The notes under the pieces are model-generated. The model was given only the letters and a program-made list of their open reading frames with translations, ran no database searches and was not told the origin of the DNA. Shown here in pieces: positions 18,652 to 27,454 of a stretch of 46,079 nucleotides of DNA. The stretch is from Flavobacteriales bacterium (GTDB lineage Bacteria > Bacteroidota > Bacteroidia > NS11-12g > UBA955), in contig NSIM01000005.1 of assembly GCA_002737705.1 (NCBI GenBank), positions 74,623-120,701 of the forward strand. Direction: 5' to 3'. Each line of letters begins with the position of its first letter. The stretch's first letter is position 1. A program made the position numbers and the translations under genes.

Positions 18652-19425
18652 CCCAATAATGAGTGATAGTGCGGGCGCCAAAATATTGATCAGTGCGAAA
18701 GCAACCGCTAATGCACCCAATACAATGCCTATTAATGCCAAGACTTCGAGCAGGGAATTGAGGCCAAGCAATCCAAAAAAAATGGCGGCAAGGCCAAAAA
18801 CCCACCCTACAATGGGAATAAAGCCCATAAATCCGAGCAAAACCGACATTATGGAATAAAACCACCCTTTTTTGGCTTTCCGGTACTGCGATATTCTAGT
18901 CTTTTGACATAGCAAATGCTGTTTTTCTGTTGTCTGCATGACTCTGTTTTGCAAACCCAAATTTGGAAGCCCCCTATTTCGAACACCCATGTTGCGAATA
19001 CCCAAATTTCGAACACCCGGTTGGAGAAGCCGCACATGATCAGCCATTCGCTGAGGTTCTACAATGCGAAGGATTGGATCTGTGGTGCTGATTGGATCTG
19101 TGATGGTGAATCCGGACGGCAACCATATCTCGGAATTCTGCTGTTTTGATTCTCCCAAGCCAATTGGGTTCTGGGGGGTTGATGCGGTGGCGTCTTGAAC
19201 AGGCATACTTTCTGCACCGCTAGAAAAATTCTTGTCGACAGCGAATGTAGAAGGTGTTTGGGTCTGAGAAACTACTTTTTTCTTTGCTGATATCGCTCCT
19301 CTCCCTCCATTCCAAGAAATAGCAAAACCCGAATTGTGGTAGCGTTTAGCAACGATTATACTACTGCATGAGGACAGTAAAAAACCCACTGCTGTAATGG
19401 CAAAAAATACACTGTGTTTTTTCAA
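18598..19425 (-). CDS. Unknown lipoprotein with C-terminal membrane segments
   Basis: A 275-residue protein of unknown function. A TTG start gives a canonical lipoprotein signal (KKHSVFFAITAVGFLLSSC, Cys at about 20); no ATG offers this, and a TAAATTTG box lies 24 bases upstream. After a Ser/Thr/Gln-rich region come five tandem pentapeptides of the form G-x-(R/P/Q)-N-x (about residues 137-161), then a basic patch and three to four hydrophobic helices rich in Gly/Leu (residues ~190-275). A lipoprotein anchor followed by helices is odd: it may be an inner-membrane protein. Small Gly/Leu membrane domains like this occur in DUF4190-type proteins, a weak resemblance. It overlaps the trmB 3' end by 54 bases. 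Confidence 0.65.
   Translation of the reverse strand: MKKHSVFFAITAVGFLLSSCSSIIVAKRYHNSGFAISWNGGRGAISAKKKVVSQTQTPSTFAVDKNFSSGAESMPVQDATASTPQNPIGLGESKQQNSEIWLPSGFTITDPISTTDPILRIVEPQRMADHVRLLQPGVRNLGIRNMGVRNRGLPNLGLQNRVMQTTEKQHLLCQKTRISQYRKAKKGWFYSIMSVLLGFMGFIPIVGWVFGLAAIFFGLLGLNSLLEVLALIGIVLGALAVAFALINILAPALSLIIGLLMLVCIAYLIYVCFFQ
18943..19017. repeat. Five 15-base in-frame tandem repeats in the lipoprotein gene
   Basis: Minus-strand units GGTGTTCGAAATTTG and variants repeat five times, encoding GVRNL, GIRNM, GVRNR, GLPNL and GLQNR. Divergence rises toward the 3' end of the coding strand. The unit is a multiple of three, so changes in copy number would keep the frame. Confidence 0.85.
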
Positions 19426-19449
19426 GGCTAAATATATTAAACGACAAAA

Positions 19450-19457
19450 CAAATTTA
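19450..19457 (-). promoter_or_regulatory. Predicted -7 box (TAAATTTG) of the unknown lipoprotein gene
   Basis: Exact TAnnTTTG match 24 bases upstream of the proposed TTG start. It lies inside the alternative longer reading frame beginning at a GTG at 19479, which argues for the shorter protein. Confidence 0.4.
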
Positions 19458-19543
19458 ATTTGAAGACATACACATTCACGCCTCTTCAACCCACATCTGT
19501 TGAGGGTGTCCACGAAAGAAGAAAATGGCCCCCAAAAGCCGTT

Positions 19544-19705
19544 TCAAAGGCAATCGCTCTTTGGAGGAATTGTAGAATTTTTGACAACAAATCCGACCGA
19601 TTTGTGGTCCTTACCAACAATCAAATCCCCCTCCCCGTGAAGGACCAAAATCTCCCCACCACTACGATACCGATGCTTTACTGTACCAAGACCAATGCGC
19701 ATCAT
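19544..19705 (-). other. Unlisted 53-codon open frame overlapping the ribD 3' end, part of a repeat-like segment
   Basis: An ATG ATG start inside the 39-base repeat opens a frame rich in Gly/Val (GLGTVKHRYRSGGEILVLHG, then EGDLIVGKDHKSVGFVV), ending at TGA. It overlaps ribD by 44 bases in another frame. The segment downstream (to about 19490) also has coding-like stretches in other frames on both strands, as expected of a dispersed repeat or decayed gene rather than an active small gene. I assign no function. Confidence 0.35.
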
Positions 19706-20888
19706 TTCCCATTGTAGATTCTTGGGTTAACGCTGGGCCTGTCCATTCTGGGGCCTTTAATCCCTTTTCTAACAATACCGTCTGGCTCCGCAAAATATGA
19801 ACCTCGTCTACACATCCATCATTGATAAACATTGCCAAAACCTTTGCTCCACCCTCTACCATCACCGATGCAATGCCCAATTCAAGCAAGACTTTCATGA
19901 GCATTGGCATTGAATATTGCTTTGGCATTTCCAATAAATAGGCTTGTGATTCTGCCGATTTGATGTCTTTTCCTGTTTTGGTGATGGTTGTAACGCCGTC
20001 AGGAAGTGCACCGTTACAATCAATTGTTGTTCCTTTGCTTGCTGTTGCACCGTAGGCTTTGATGGCGGCGCCTTCTTCGTATACAATGAGCAAATTTCCA
20101 TCCGATCTGGCCAAAGACTCTTTGTCATACTGCCCGCGTAAATGGCGATCCAACACCACACGAACGGGATTCTTTTGCGGATGGGTCGAATCTATATTGG
20201 CTTCCATTGCCCCTGGCAATCCATGGCGAATGTTTAGCCTGGGTTTGTCTTTTTGCCACGTATCTATGCCAACCAATATTGCATCTACCATCGCCCGCTG
20301 TTCATGAACCCAATGGTGGGCATCAGAACCCGAAATGATACTGCGATTTGGGTCAATTCCATCCATCAAACCATCGGAAGATTCGGCCCATTTTAGCATG
20401 GTATGCGCCCTTTCAAACAGTTGATTTACAACAAACCGGCGGTTAAAAAACATACACTCTTTTTCTAAAACCCCCAATTCAACCGCTATTCCAGCCGATT
20501 TTAACAGGGCAATTCCCTTGCCAGCAACCTGCGGATTGGGATCTAGCATACCCACAACAACGCGTCGAATTCCTTTCTCTATCAGCAAATTGGCGCAAGG
20601 CGGTGTTTTGCCAACATGCGCACAAGGTTCTAAATTTACATATAAAGTGGTCCCTGAATAATCAAAATCGACAGGCAGTGAATTTAGCAATGCCTGCTCT
20701 GCATGTGCCTCCCCAAAACGGGCATGCCAGCCTTCAGCAAGAATCTTTTCAAGTTTGGGGTACGCCTTGGCTCCAAGTTCAGAATCCTTTGCAAGAACCG
20801 CTCCCACCCATGGATTGGGACTTACCCTGGACATCCCACGACGAGCCAATTGCAAACAACGCAGCATATATATCTCGTCTAATCCCAT
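19662..20888 (-). CDS. ribD: Bifunctional riboflavin biosynthesis protein RibD
   Basis: A 408-residue fusion of the pyrimidine deaminase and reductase that act after GTP cyclohydrolase II in riboflavin synthesis. The deaminase domain (1-150) has HAE at 62-64 (His62 zinc ligand, Glu64 base) and PCAHVGKTPPC with Cys89 and Cys98. The reductase domain follows (MLKWAESSDGLMDG, VDAILVGIDTWQKDKPRLNIR, VMVEGGAKVLAMFI). I start at MGLDEIYMLRCL; the upstream open frame runs into the nhaA region. The final residues ALTQESTMGNDAHWSWYSKASVS lie in the 39-base repeat and beyond, so the native C-terminus may have been replaced. TAACTTCG, one base off the promoter consensus, ends eight bases before the ATG. 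Confidence 0.93.
   Translation of the reverse strand: MGLDEIYMLRCLQLARRGMSRVSPNPWVGAVLAKDSELGAKAYPKLEKILAEGWHARFGEAHAEQALLNSLPVDFDYSGTTLYVNLEPCAHVGKTPPCANLLIEKGIRRVVVGMLDPNPQVAGKGIALLKSAGIAVELGVLEKECMFFNRRFVVNQLFERAHTMLKWAESSDGLMDGIDPNRSIISGSDAHHWVHEQRAMVDAILVGIDTWQKDKPRLNIRHGLPGAMEANIDSTHPQKNPVRVVLDRHLRGQYDKESLARSDGNLLIVYEEGAAIKAYGATASKGTTIDCNGALPDGVTTITKTGKDIKSAESQAYLLEMPKQYSMPMLMKVLLELGIASVMVEGGAKVLAMFINDGCVDEVHILRSQTVLLEKGLKAPEWTGPALTQESTMGNDAHWSWYSKASVS
19697..19735. repeat. 39-base dispersed repeat, copy B, inside the ribD 3' end
   Basis: Second copy of the element at 11322-11360 (37 of 39 identical). Here it encodes part of the RibD C-terminus on the minus strand and holds the ATG ATG start of the overlapping 53-codon frame. 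Similarity stops sharply at both edges. Confidence 0.85.
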
Positions 20889-20908
20889 TTTAAATACGAA
20901 GTTATGCC

Positions 20909-20916
20909 TATTTTTG
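20909..20916 (+). promoter_or_regulatory. Predicted -7 box (TATTTTTG) of nhaA
   Basis: Exact TAnnTTTG match eight bases before the ATG at 20925. It lies downstream of an alternative ATG at 20904, which would then be outside the transcript; this decides the start chosen for nhaA. No -33 TTG is visible. Confidence 0.4.
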
Positions 20917-20924
20917 TTCAGCCA

Positions 20925-22109
20925 ATGAAACCCGTTCGGAAACCCATTCGCCTCACCACGCTTTTCAAAGAATTTTTTGCAAGTCAGCAATCGGCAGGGA
21001 TTTTATTGGTACTGTGTACGATTCTTTCTTTGGTCTTGGCCAATGGTTCGATTGGCGAATCCTATCGCGCATTTTGGAATACAGAAATCGGCACAGAAAT
21101 AGGAGGATTTCACCTTAAACACTCTTTAACCGGTTGGGTGAATGATGCCTTAATGACATTTTTTTTCTTGCTTATGGGATTGGAAATCGAGCGTGAATTG
21201 TATATCGGAGAACTCAGTGAACGCAAACAAGCCATGCTGCCCTTAATGGGTGCATTGGGAGGAATGATTGTTCCCGCACTGATCTATTGCCTTTTCAATT
21301 TCAATTCCCCTGAGACACTTTCAGGTGCAGGTATTCCTACTGCCACAGACATTGCATTTGCCGTTGCCATTATGGGACTTTTGGGCAATCGTGTTCCCAT
21401 GGCATTAAAGGTATTTCTTGTTGCCCTTGCCATTATCGACGACCTAGGGGCAATCCTCGTTATCGGACTGTTTTATGGTAGCGGTTTTCAATGGCTGTAT
21501 ATCGTGTATACAGCGGCAATCTGTGGCGTACTGTATTGGCTCAACAAAAAGCAGAATGACAATCCGTGGATTTACTTGTGTGTGGGAATTTTACTTTGGT
21601 TTTCAATGCTTCAAAGTGGAATACATCCAACCTTGGCAGGGGTCATTATCGCTTTTGCAATACCCTTCCAAAATGGGAAACCCAATACCTTGTCTTACCG
21701 GCTCGAACACAGAATTCAATGGCCAGTTGGGTATATTATTTTGCCCTTATTTGCGCTTTCTAATACTGCTATTTATATTAATCCCGCTATTGTTTTCCAA
21801 CTCTTTAATCAAGAAAGCTTGGGAATCTTCTTTGGCCTCACCCTCGGAAAACCCTTGGGCATTGTGCTTTTTAGTTTGCTCGCCATAAGGCTTGGAATCG
21901 CACGTTTGTCGGAAACTATAAGCAAAACGATGTTGCTCGGTGCTGGGATTTTGGGCGGTATTGGATTTACCATGGCCCTGTTTGTCGACAACCTGGCCTT
22001 TGCGAATCCAGACCATATCGAATTGGGTAAGATTTCTATTTTACTGGCCAGTACCTGCAGTGCATTGATTGGATATTCTCTGTTGCGTTTTTCAAAAACA
22101 AATCCATAA
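20925..22109 (+). CDS. nhaA: Na+/H+ antiporter NhaA
   Basis: A 394-residue inner-membrane antiporter that expels Na+ in exchange for protons. The sequence has about twelve hydrophobic helices. Family signatures: LLMGLEIERELYIGELSERKQAMLP split across helices II-III, IPTATDIAFAVAIMGLLG with the Thr-Asp of helix IV, and LVALAIIDDLGAILVIG with the paired aspartates of helix V that bind the ion. The C-terminus has GGIGFTMALFVDNLAF. Length is normal. Divergent from ribD with only 36 bases between start codons. A seven-residue longer form from the upstream ATG is possible but less likely. Confidence 0.95.
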   Translation: MKPVRKPIRLTTLFKEFFASQQSAGILLVLCTILSLVLANGSIGESYRAFWNTEIGTEIGGFHLKHSLTGWVNDALMTFFFLLMGLEIERELYIGELSERKQAMLPLMGALGGMIVPALIYCLFNFNSPETLSGAGIPTATDIAFAVAIMGLLGNRVPMALKVFLVALAIIDDLGAILVIGLFYGSGFQWLYIVYTAAICGVLYWLNKKQNDNPWIYLCVGILLWFSMLQSGIHPTLAGVIIAFAIPFQNGKPNTLSYRLEHRIQWPVGYIILPLFALSNTAIYINPAIVFQLFNQESLGIFFGLTLGKPLGIVLFSLLAIRLGIARLSETISKTMLLGAGILGGIGFTMALFVDNLAFANPDHIELGKISILLASTCSALIGYSLLRFSKTNP

Positions 22110-22247
22110 CTCACCCGCAAGACTATAACATCCAAGCATTTCAAAAAGACATGAATTTTTGGATTCGGCGCATTACATCCTCACCGTATTTCGCCAATTG
22201 CATGCATATTTTATTACGCCCCAATTTTTTATCATCCATCTAAATTA

Positions 22248-22255
22248 TAGCTTTG
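22248..22255 (+). promoter_or_regulatory. Predicted -7 box (TAGCTTTG) upstream of the outer-membrane transporter-like gene
   Basis: Exact TAnnTTTG match, 42 bases before the ATG at 22298, giving a leader of roughly 35 bases. The upstream -33 region is T-rich without a TTG. Confidence 0.3.
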
Positions 22256-22297
22256 TACGGATATACAAAACAGTACCAAAACAACAATGCATCTTCA

Positions 22298-23068
22298 ATG
22301 AAAAAACACTACCCTTTTACACTGGCAATCCTCACTCTTGGGGGAATTTCGAATACCCTTTTTGGACAAACGTTGCCTTCCATTCAATTAGACCGGCCCG
22401 ATCAAACAGAATGCCCTTTTATTACTCCAACCCGATATATCCAAATTGAAAATGGTATATTAAACGAGAAACAAAATTCTAGCACCATGGTCAGTGCCCA
22501 ATCCAGCCTCTGGAAGTATGGCATTAATGAAAAATTAGAACTGCGAATCATCACAGAATTTACAACAGCCAATCGCAATTTTGAAGGAAAAATTGCCATG
22601 AGTCCAATTACAATTGGCTTTAAAACAGCATTGCTTGAAGAAAAAGGGTTCCGACCCAAAACTTCATTTATTGGACATATTTCATCGTCAAAATTGGGGA
22701 GTAGCAGCCTTGAAACACCCTATATTGCCCCCTCATTTAGATTTACAATGCAACATACATTGACAAAAAATATATCCCTAGCCTATAACTTAGGCGCAGA
22801 ATGGGACGGGAAAAATGCTGGACAAACCTATATATACACCTTGACAACCGGGATCGGTTTATCTCCAAAAATTTCCTTTTATTCAGAACTTTATGGTTTC
22901 CTTGCCGCGGACCAATTGCCAGATCATAGACTAGACGGGGGCCTTACTTACCTTGTAAACCATAACCTAATGACCGACATTTCTGGTGGCATTGGCTTAA
23001 CAGAAAATGCAGCCCAGCACTATATTGCAATTGGACTCTCCTATCGATTTAACACACAAAGTCCTTGA
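22298..23068 (+). CDS. Predicted outer-membrane beta-barrel, phenol MetA/transporter-like
   Basis: A 256-residue exported protein with signal peptide (residues 1-23, ending NTLFGQT). The mature part begins LDRPDQTECPFITPTRYIQIENG, a start seen in the transporter family of PF13557 in Bacteroidota, followed by alternating hydrophobic strands ending in IAIGLSYRF with a terminal aromatic typical of outer-membrane barrels. The cargo is unknown; the family is named for a putative phenol transport role that should not be taken literally here. I prefer the ATG giving MKKHYPF over an upstream TTG that would bury the signal. Its stop is five bases from that of the convergent protease. Confidence 0.75.
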   Translation: MKKHYPFTLAILTLGGISNTLFGQTLPSIQLDRPDQTECPFITPTRYIQIENGILNEKQNSSTMVSAQSSLWKYGINEKLELRIITEFTTANRNFEGKIAMSPITIGFKTALLEEKGFRPKTSFIGHISSSKLGSSSLETPYIAPSFRFTMQHTLTKNISLAYNLGAEWDGKNAGQTYIYTLTTGIGLSPKISFYSELYGFLAADQLPDHRLDGGLTYLVNHNLMTDISGGIGLTENAAQHYIAIGLSYRFNTQSP

Positions 23069-23073
23069 AATTC

Positions 23074-26000
23074 TTAGCGAAATACCTGGATAAATCCCCG
23101 CAACTGCTCTAGGGTGGTATTGTGCTTTAAGAGGTAAAAGTAGATGCCCTCTGGGAGCTCATTTCCAGCATTGTCTTTTCCTGACCAATCATTCTGATAA
23201 GCCGGAGTGGAATACACCAATATCCCAGCACGGTTGTATAGTTCAAGGCTGTGCTTTTCGTATTCTGCCAATTCAAATAAATCCCAGAAATCATTGTGAC
23301 CATCTCCATTGGGACTAATCAAATTTGGAATGCGGAGCAATTCTGGATCCACCACATTGACCCATACTGTATCAAGCCAAAGACAGCCATTGATGTCGGA
23401 TGCAAACAATGTGTACTGCGATCTTTTGGTGGGTCTTGCCAAGACTATTTTGAGAGAGTCTGCCGTTTGGAATGTCTCTTTGGGCATCCATTTCAATCGC
23501 TGCAATCCGTAGGCATACAATCGCGCTTGGTCACCCCGATAAATGGTCGTATCGGCAAGAGATTTCACCTTGATTAAAAATTCGTTGATGAATAAGTTGA
23601 TAGAATCACGGCAGCCTTGAGAATCGAAAACCCTGAGCGTATACTTGCCTTTACCCAATCCGGTGGCTTTGGCAGTTTTTTGCTGTAGGGGATCATTCCA
23701 TTGGTAGGTATAAGGCAAGAATCCGCCTTTGGCAGCCACGCTGAGGTAACCAATTTTACTCCCCAAACATACCGCAGAGTCAAAGGCCGTTAAACTCAAA
23801 CCCATTTTTGCCGGTGCCACAATGACCGCTACTGAATCGGCAAAAGGAAGGGAGCAAGCATCCGATACAAGCAATCGATAGGTATGGCTGGCAATCGGTG
23901 CATCCTGTTTAAGAAAAACATTGGTGGGGATAGCATCGAGAGTCCAAGAAAGCGTGGCAGCTCTGCCACCGCTAGCAGACATAAGAATTACGGTCGTATC
24001 GCCATAGCAAAGAATACTGTCGCTCAGGGAAATACTCCCACGAAGGGGTGCCCGTCTGTCTATTGTGAATTCAGTGGTATCATTGGCTGGGGTACATCCA
24101 TCTGTTACCCATACACGGTAGGCTTTTTTGCCAATTCCCAACGGATTTAACACGGGATTGTTGCCGTTAACCCCAGTATTCTCCCAAATTACTTTTCGCG
24201 ATAAGGCATTTCCACCCGAGTCTACAAGGTTTACCTGCAAGGATTGCCCGTCGCATAAAACCGTATCGTTTACCGCGCTCAAAAACAAGGGCAGTCGCAG
24301 TGTTATGAGAATAGAATCGTAGGCATTGGGAGAGCAATCGTCTTTTGCGACGACATAATAGAGAGTGCTTTTGGCAGGTGTAATGGAAATAGAACCCGCC
24401 TTTATCCCGTTGCTCCAATCATATGTATAGGCACCCCCACCATGAAGTCTGTTTCCCCCACTAACATTGGCAGTAAGCACACTCGAATTGCCAAAACACA
24501 AAATAGTATCATTGGATACTACAAGTTTCAATGCACTGTATGTGAACAATATACTGGTATCAATGGCTGATTTCACAGAACATCCGTCGGAAAGGGTAAG
24601 TGTGATGGGCAATGTATCGGTAAGCACAATAAAGGCATTTTTTTGGTTTCCAAGACCCGCAGACCACGAATAACTGTATTTGGCCGTATCTCCACCCGAT
24701 GCCATGGCAGAAAGATACATGGTCTGGCCAATACAAACAGCGGTATCAATGGACGTGATTTCTACCCCTAACTTGGGCAATACATAAACCACTTGGTCAG
24801 CGGTAGCGGTTTTAGACAAACATCCATCCCAAAGCACAACCGTGTATTGCTGGGTGGAAAGGGATTTTACCAGCTGACTGGATCCGCCTCCAGTGGTTCC
24901 ACTGCCAATCCATGAATAGGCGTATTGGAACTGGCGTCCTCCCGATGCCGTCGCCTGTAATGTTACAACATTGCCGTAACAAATTGTTGTGTCGGTATTC
25001 AATGTCACAGACAAGGGCTTGAACAGTCCTTCATATTCGAGTTTAAACCCCTTTCCCTCCAAGGCAGCATCGCTGTATTGTTTGAAAATCAATGCATGCC
25101 CTACAATGGTCTTCCACAATCCTTCAAAAGGCAGACTGGTTCCTGAATATTGTCCAATACGGTTTGCTCCCAACTCAGCATTGACATACATAACAAGTGA
25201 GTCGAAACCCGCCTCGTAGTCAAATACTTTGTAACGGAAACGAATGCTGTCTGCACCCGGAAGTGACAGTTTAAAGGAAACAATTTTATTGCCACCGTAT
25301 AGTCCCTCACCCCCGTCGTCGTATACAAAACCCTTACAACCCACTGCGCTGTCGGATCCAGACTTTGGCAATAAAAAGGCCTTACAAATATCATAGGTGC
25401 TGTCTATATTAACATATTTTACGCGGGTTATACTGTCTTTCTTACCCTTAAAACAAGATTCTACCACCAGTTTAACCGTAAACTTTCCATAGGTTGAATA
25501 GGCGTGCAGTGGGTTGGTAACAGCGCTCGTTTGCCCATCGCCAAAATCCCAAGAACTGGATTTAAAGTTGTCTGAATAATTTAAGAATTGAAGATTTTTG
25601 GCAGTTTTACAGGCCATCGTATCGCCCAAAAAATTGGCTTTTACAAAGGAACTGTCGTATTTATTGCCAACCCCGCAGACCCACCATGCATTGCTAACCT
25701 GAACAACCTCGTTGCTGCACTGTCCGTATAAATCACTGGCAGACATAATACTAAAGGTACGTGCATCCGAAAATTTTGAACTGCTGGTAAGGTAAACACT
25801 GAGGTTTCTGTATGCAATTTTGGCTGCCTTGATAATCCCCAACGAATCAATTTTATACGACCAACCTTTTTCATTGGTTCCTGAAAGGCCATGGGCAATC
25901 AAATAATACCAATGATTTTGTACACCACTATTGATGTGAACGCCCCCATTGTCTGATGAAGCTGTATGCCAATATTTTCCGAAGTCGTTTCCGTATTTAT

Positions 26001-27336
26001 AGAATTTGGGATGGGAAAATGTATTGGGATTGGCCATACTGCGAATTCCATTTTTGGAGGGAGTTATGTCTTCTCCGATAAGCCAATTAAAACGGGATGG
26101 TCTGGCCCAAATCTCAATGGTTTGACCGAATATATCGCTAAAACTCTCATTTAGGGCACCGCTTTCATAGGAGTACACCAAGGCTGCAGTATTGGTTGTA
26201 ACGGCGTGGGTTATTTCGTGGCCGCAAACATCTAAGGCAGTGAGAGGGTTGAATGAATTGCCATCCCCATAAGTCATGCTGCTGCCATTCCAAAAAGCGT
26301 TGTCATATTTGACATCATAATGCACATAACTCAGAATTTTGGCTCCATTGTTATCAAAACTGTTGCGGCTGTGTAACTGGTTGTAGTAGTCGTAGGTTGC
26401 CTCTGCCCCCCAATGTGCATCGGTAGCCACCTCGTCTTTTGCAGCATTTACATTGTTCCAATAATTATTAGAATCGGTAAAATCAACGGCAGCACTATAG
26501 CTTTTTCCACTTTTACAATTGTAGGTTTCTATCCCTTTGCCACGGGTTGTTTCTCGCAAGCGAAAAGATGTTTTCGATACGCTGTCGGTGAAAATGGTTT
26601 GGGTGCCACTGTATTTTGTGACTGCAGTTCCTTTGACGTCGGTATGCAGAATCAAGTCATTGCTGGCAATTACACCGCCTGTTTCGGCATCTACATAAAT
26701 AGATTTTCCCAGCAGGGGTGATAATGCCAATATGTCAAACCGATAACAAAGGCGGTGAGAATCGCCAAGCTTAAAGGCCGGGGGGCAATACATTAACTCC
26801 CCCGTAGGAAAATATCCCGTATCTTGATTGCCGGTTGCCCTGCGCAACATCTCGTTTTGTTGGGGATCTTGCCAATAATAGACTTCGGCTGGCAAGAAGC
26901 GTAATGCCCTATCTCTGGCCTGGTCTGCGTTGAATACGTGTTTTCCGGAAAACTGCGATTCCGAGACAAAATCTCCATTTATACTGGTAATTTTACCCGA
27001 TTTTGTATGCAAAATACCCATTGAAAGCAAGGATGGAATGCCATTGTAATGGTGGCGAACACGGTAGTGAATGGCCCCCAATTCATCCTGCAATTCGGAA
27101 TATATCTTCCACTGGGAGGCAGGTGCGTATTGCCCTATTTTGCTGATTACTACAGTCCAATTTTCTAGTTCTGGTTGCGCCTCGGGTCTGTAAATTACAA
27201 TTTGCGGGTTGTTTAGTTGGGTATGGGGATACATTCCTGGTCCGGGCACTTGCGCGTTTAAGGAAGGGCCTAACAAAAAAAGAAACAAACTGCCAGAAAA
27301 TATAATAAAGGACTTGATGTTCGGATAAAAAATCAT
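23074..27336 (-). CDS. Large secreted M4 (thermolysin-type) metalloprotease with T9SS type B sorting domain
   Basis: A 1420-residue exported protein. Order: signal peptide (1-28, SLFLFLLGPSLNAQ), fungalysin/thermolysin propeptide region, M4 catalytic domain with HEITH (~372-376), the third zinc ligand Glu in GALNESFSDIFG exactly 24 residues on, and NGGVHINSGVQNHW with the catalytic His; a PKD domain (SSSWDFGDGQTSAVTNPLHAY, ~590), a CUB-like segment (~660-760), then about six repeats with D-T-x-(I/V)-C and ASGG motifs (SprB-like), and the CHU_C domain (LISPNGDGHNDFWD ... YFYLLKHN). The tail is the gliding-motility-associated type B sorting signal. It probably digests or anchors to extracellular protein. 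No overlapping partner gene. Confidence 0.92.
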   Translation of the reverse strand: MIFYPNIKSFIIFSGSLFLFLLGPSLNAQVPGPGMYPHTQLNNPQIVIYRPEAQPELENWTVVISKIGQYAPASQWKIYSELQDELGAIHYRVRHHYNGIPSLLSMGILHTKSGKITSINGDFVSESQFSGKHVFNADQARDRALRFLPAEVYYWQDPQQNEMLRRATGNQDTGYFPTGELMYCPPAFKLGDSHRLCYRFDILALSPLLGKSIYVDAETGGVIASNDLILHTDVKGTAVTKYSGTQTIFTDSVSKTSFRLRETTRGKGIETYNCKSGKSYSAAVDFTDSNNYWNNVNAAKDEVATDAHWGAEATYDYYNQLHSRNSFDNNGAKILSYVHYDVKYDNAFWNGSSMTYGDGNSFNPLTALDVCGHEITHAVTTNTAALVYSYESGALNESFSDIFGQTIEIWARPSRFNWLIGEDITPSKNGIRSMANPNTFSHPKFYKYGNDFGKYWHTASSDNGGVHINSGVQNHWYYLIAHGLSGTNEKGWSYKIDSLGIIKAAKIAYRNLSVYLTSSSKFSDARTFSIMSASDLYGQCSNEVVQVSNAWWVCGVGNKYDSSFVKANFLGDTMACKTAKNLQFLNYSDNFKSSSWDFGDGQTSAVTNPLHAYSTYGKFTVKLVVESCFKGKKDSITRVKYVNIDSTYDICKAFLLPKSGSDSAVGCKGFVYDDGGEGLYGGNKIVSFKLSLPGADSIRFRYKVFDYEAGFDSLVMYVNAELGANRIGQYSGTSLPFEGLWKTIVGHALIFKQYSDAALEGKGFKLEYEGLFKPLSVTLNTDTTICYGNVVTLQATASGGRQFQYAYSWIGSGTTGGGSSQLVKSLSTQQYTVVLWDGCLSKTATADQVVYVLPKLGVEITSIDTAVCIGQTMYLSAMASGGDTAKYSYSWSAGLGNQKNAFIVLTDTLPITLTLSDGCSVKSAIDTSILFTYSALKLVVSNDTILCFGNSSVLTANVSGGNRLHGGGAYTYDWSNGIKAGSISITPAKSTLYYVVAKDDCSPNAYDSILITLRLPLFLSAVNDTVLCDGQSLQVNLVDSGGNALSRKVIWENTGVNGNNPVLNPLGIGKKAYRVWVTDGCTPANDTTEFTIDRRAPLRGSISLSDSILCYGDTTVILMSASGGRAATLSWTLDAIPTNVFLKQDAPIASHTYRLLVSDACSLPFADSVAVIVAPAKMGLSLTAFDSAVCLGSKIGYLSVAAKGGFLPYTYQWNDPLQQKTAKATGLGKGKYTLRVFDSQGCRDSINLFINEFLIKVKSLADTTIYRGDQARLYAYGLQRLKWMPKETFQTADSLKIVLARPTKRSQYTLFASDINGCLWLDTVWVNVVDPELLRIPNLISPNGDGHNDFWDLFELAEYEKHSLELYNRAGILVYSTPAYQNDWSGKDNAGNELPEGIYFYLLKHNTTLEQLRGFIQVFR

Positions 27337-27454
27337 GTAATTTCGGGTTTATTCGTCGTTAATAAACGCCCTACAAGTATAGCATTTTTGTTCGAAAATA
27401 TACCCTTTATAAAAAGGGAAAGTTCATTCGGAAATTTGGCTCGGTATCGAATAC

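Noticed and set aside
27403-27418. CCCTTT-ATAA-AAAGGG hairpin as terminator of the OmpA gene
   Set aside because: Stem is only six mostly A-T pairs and no T run follows on the minus strand.
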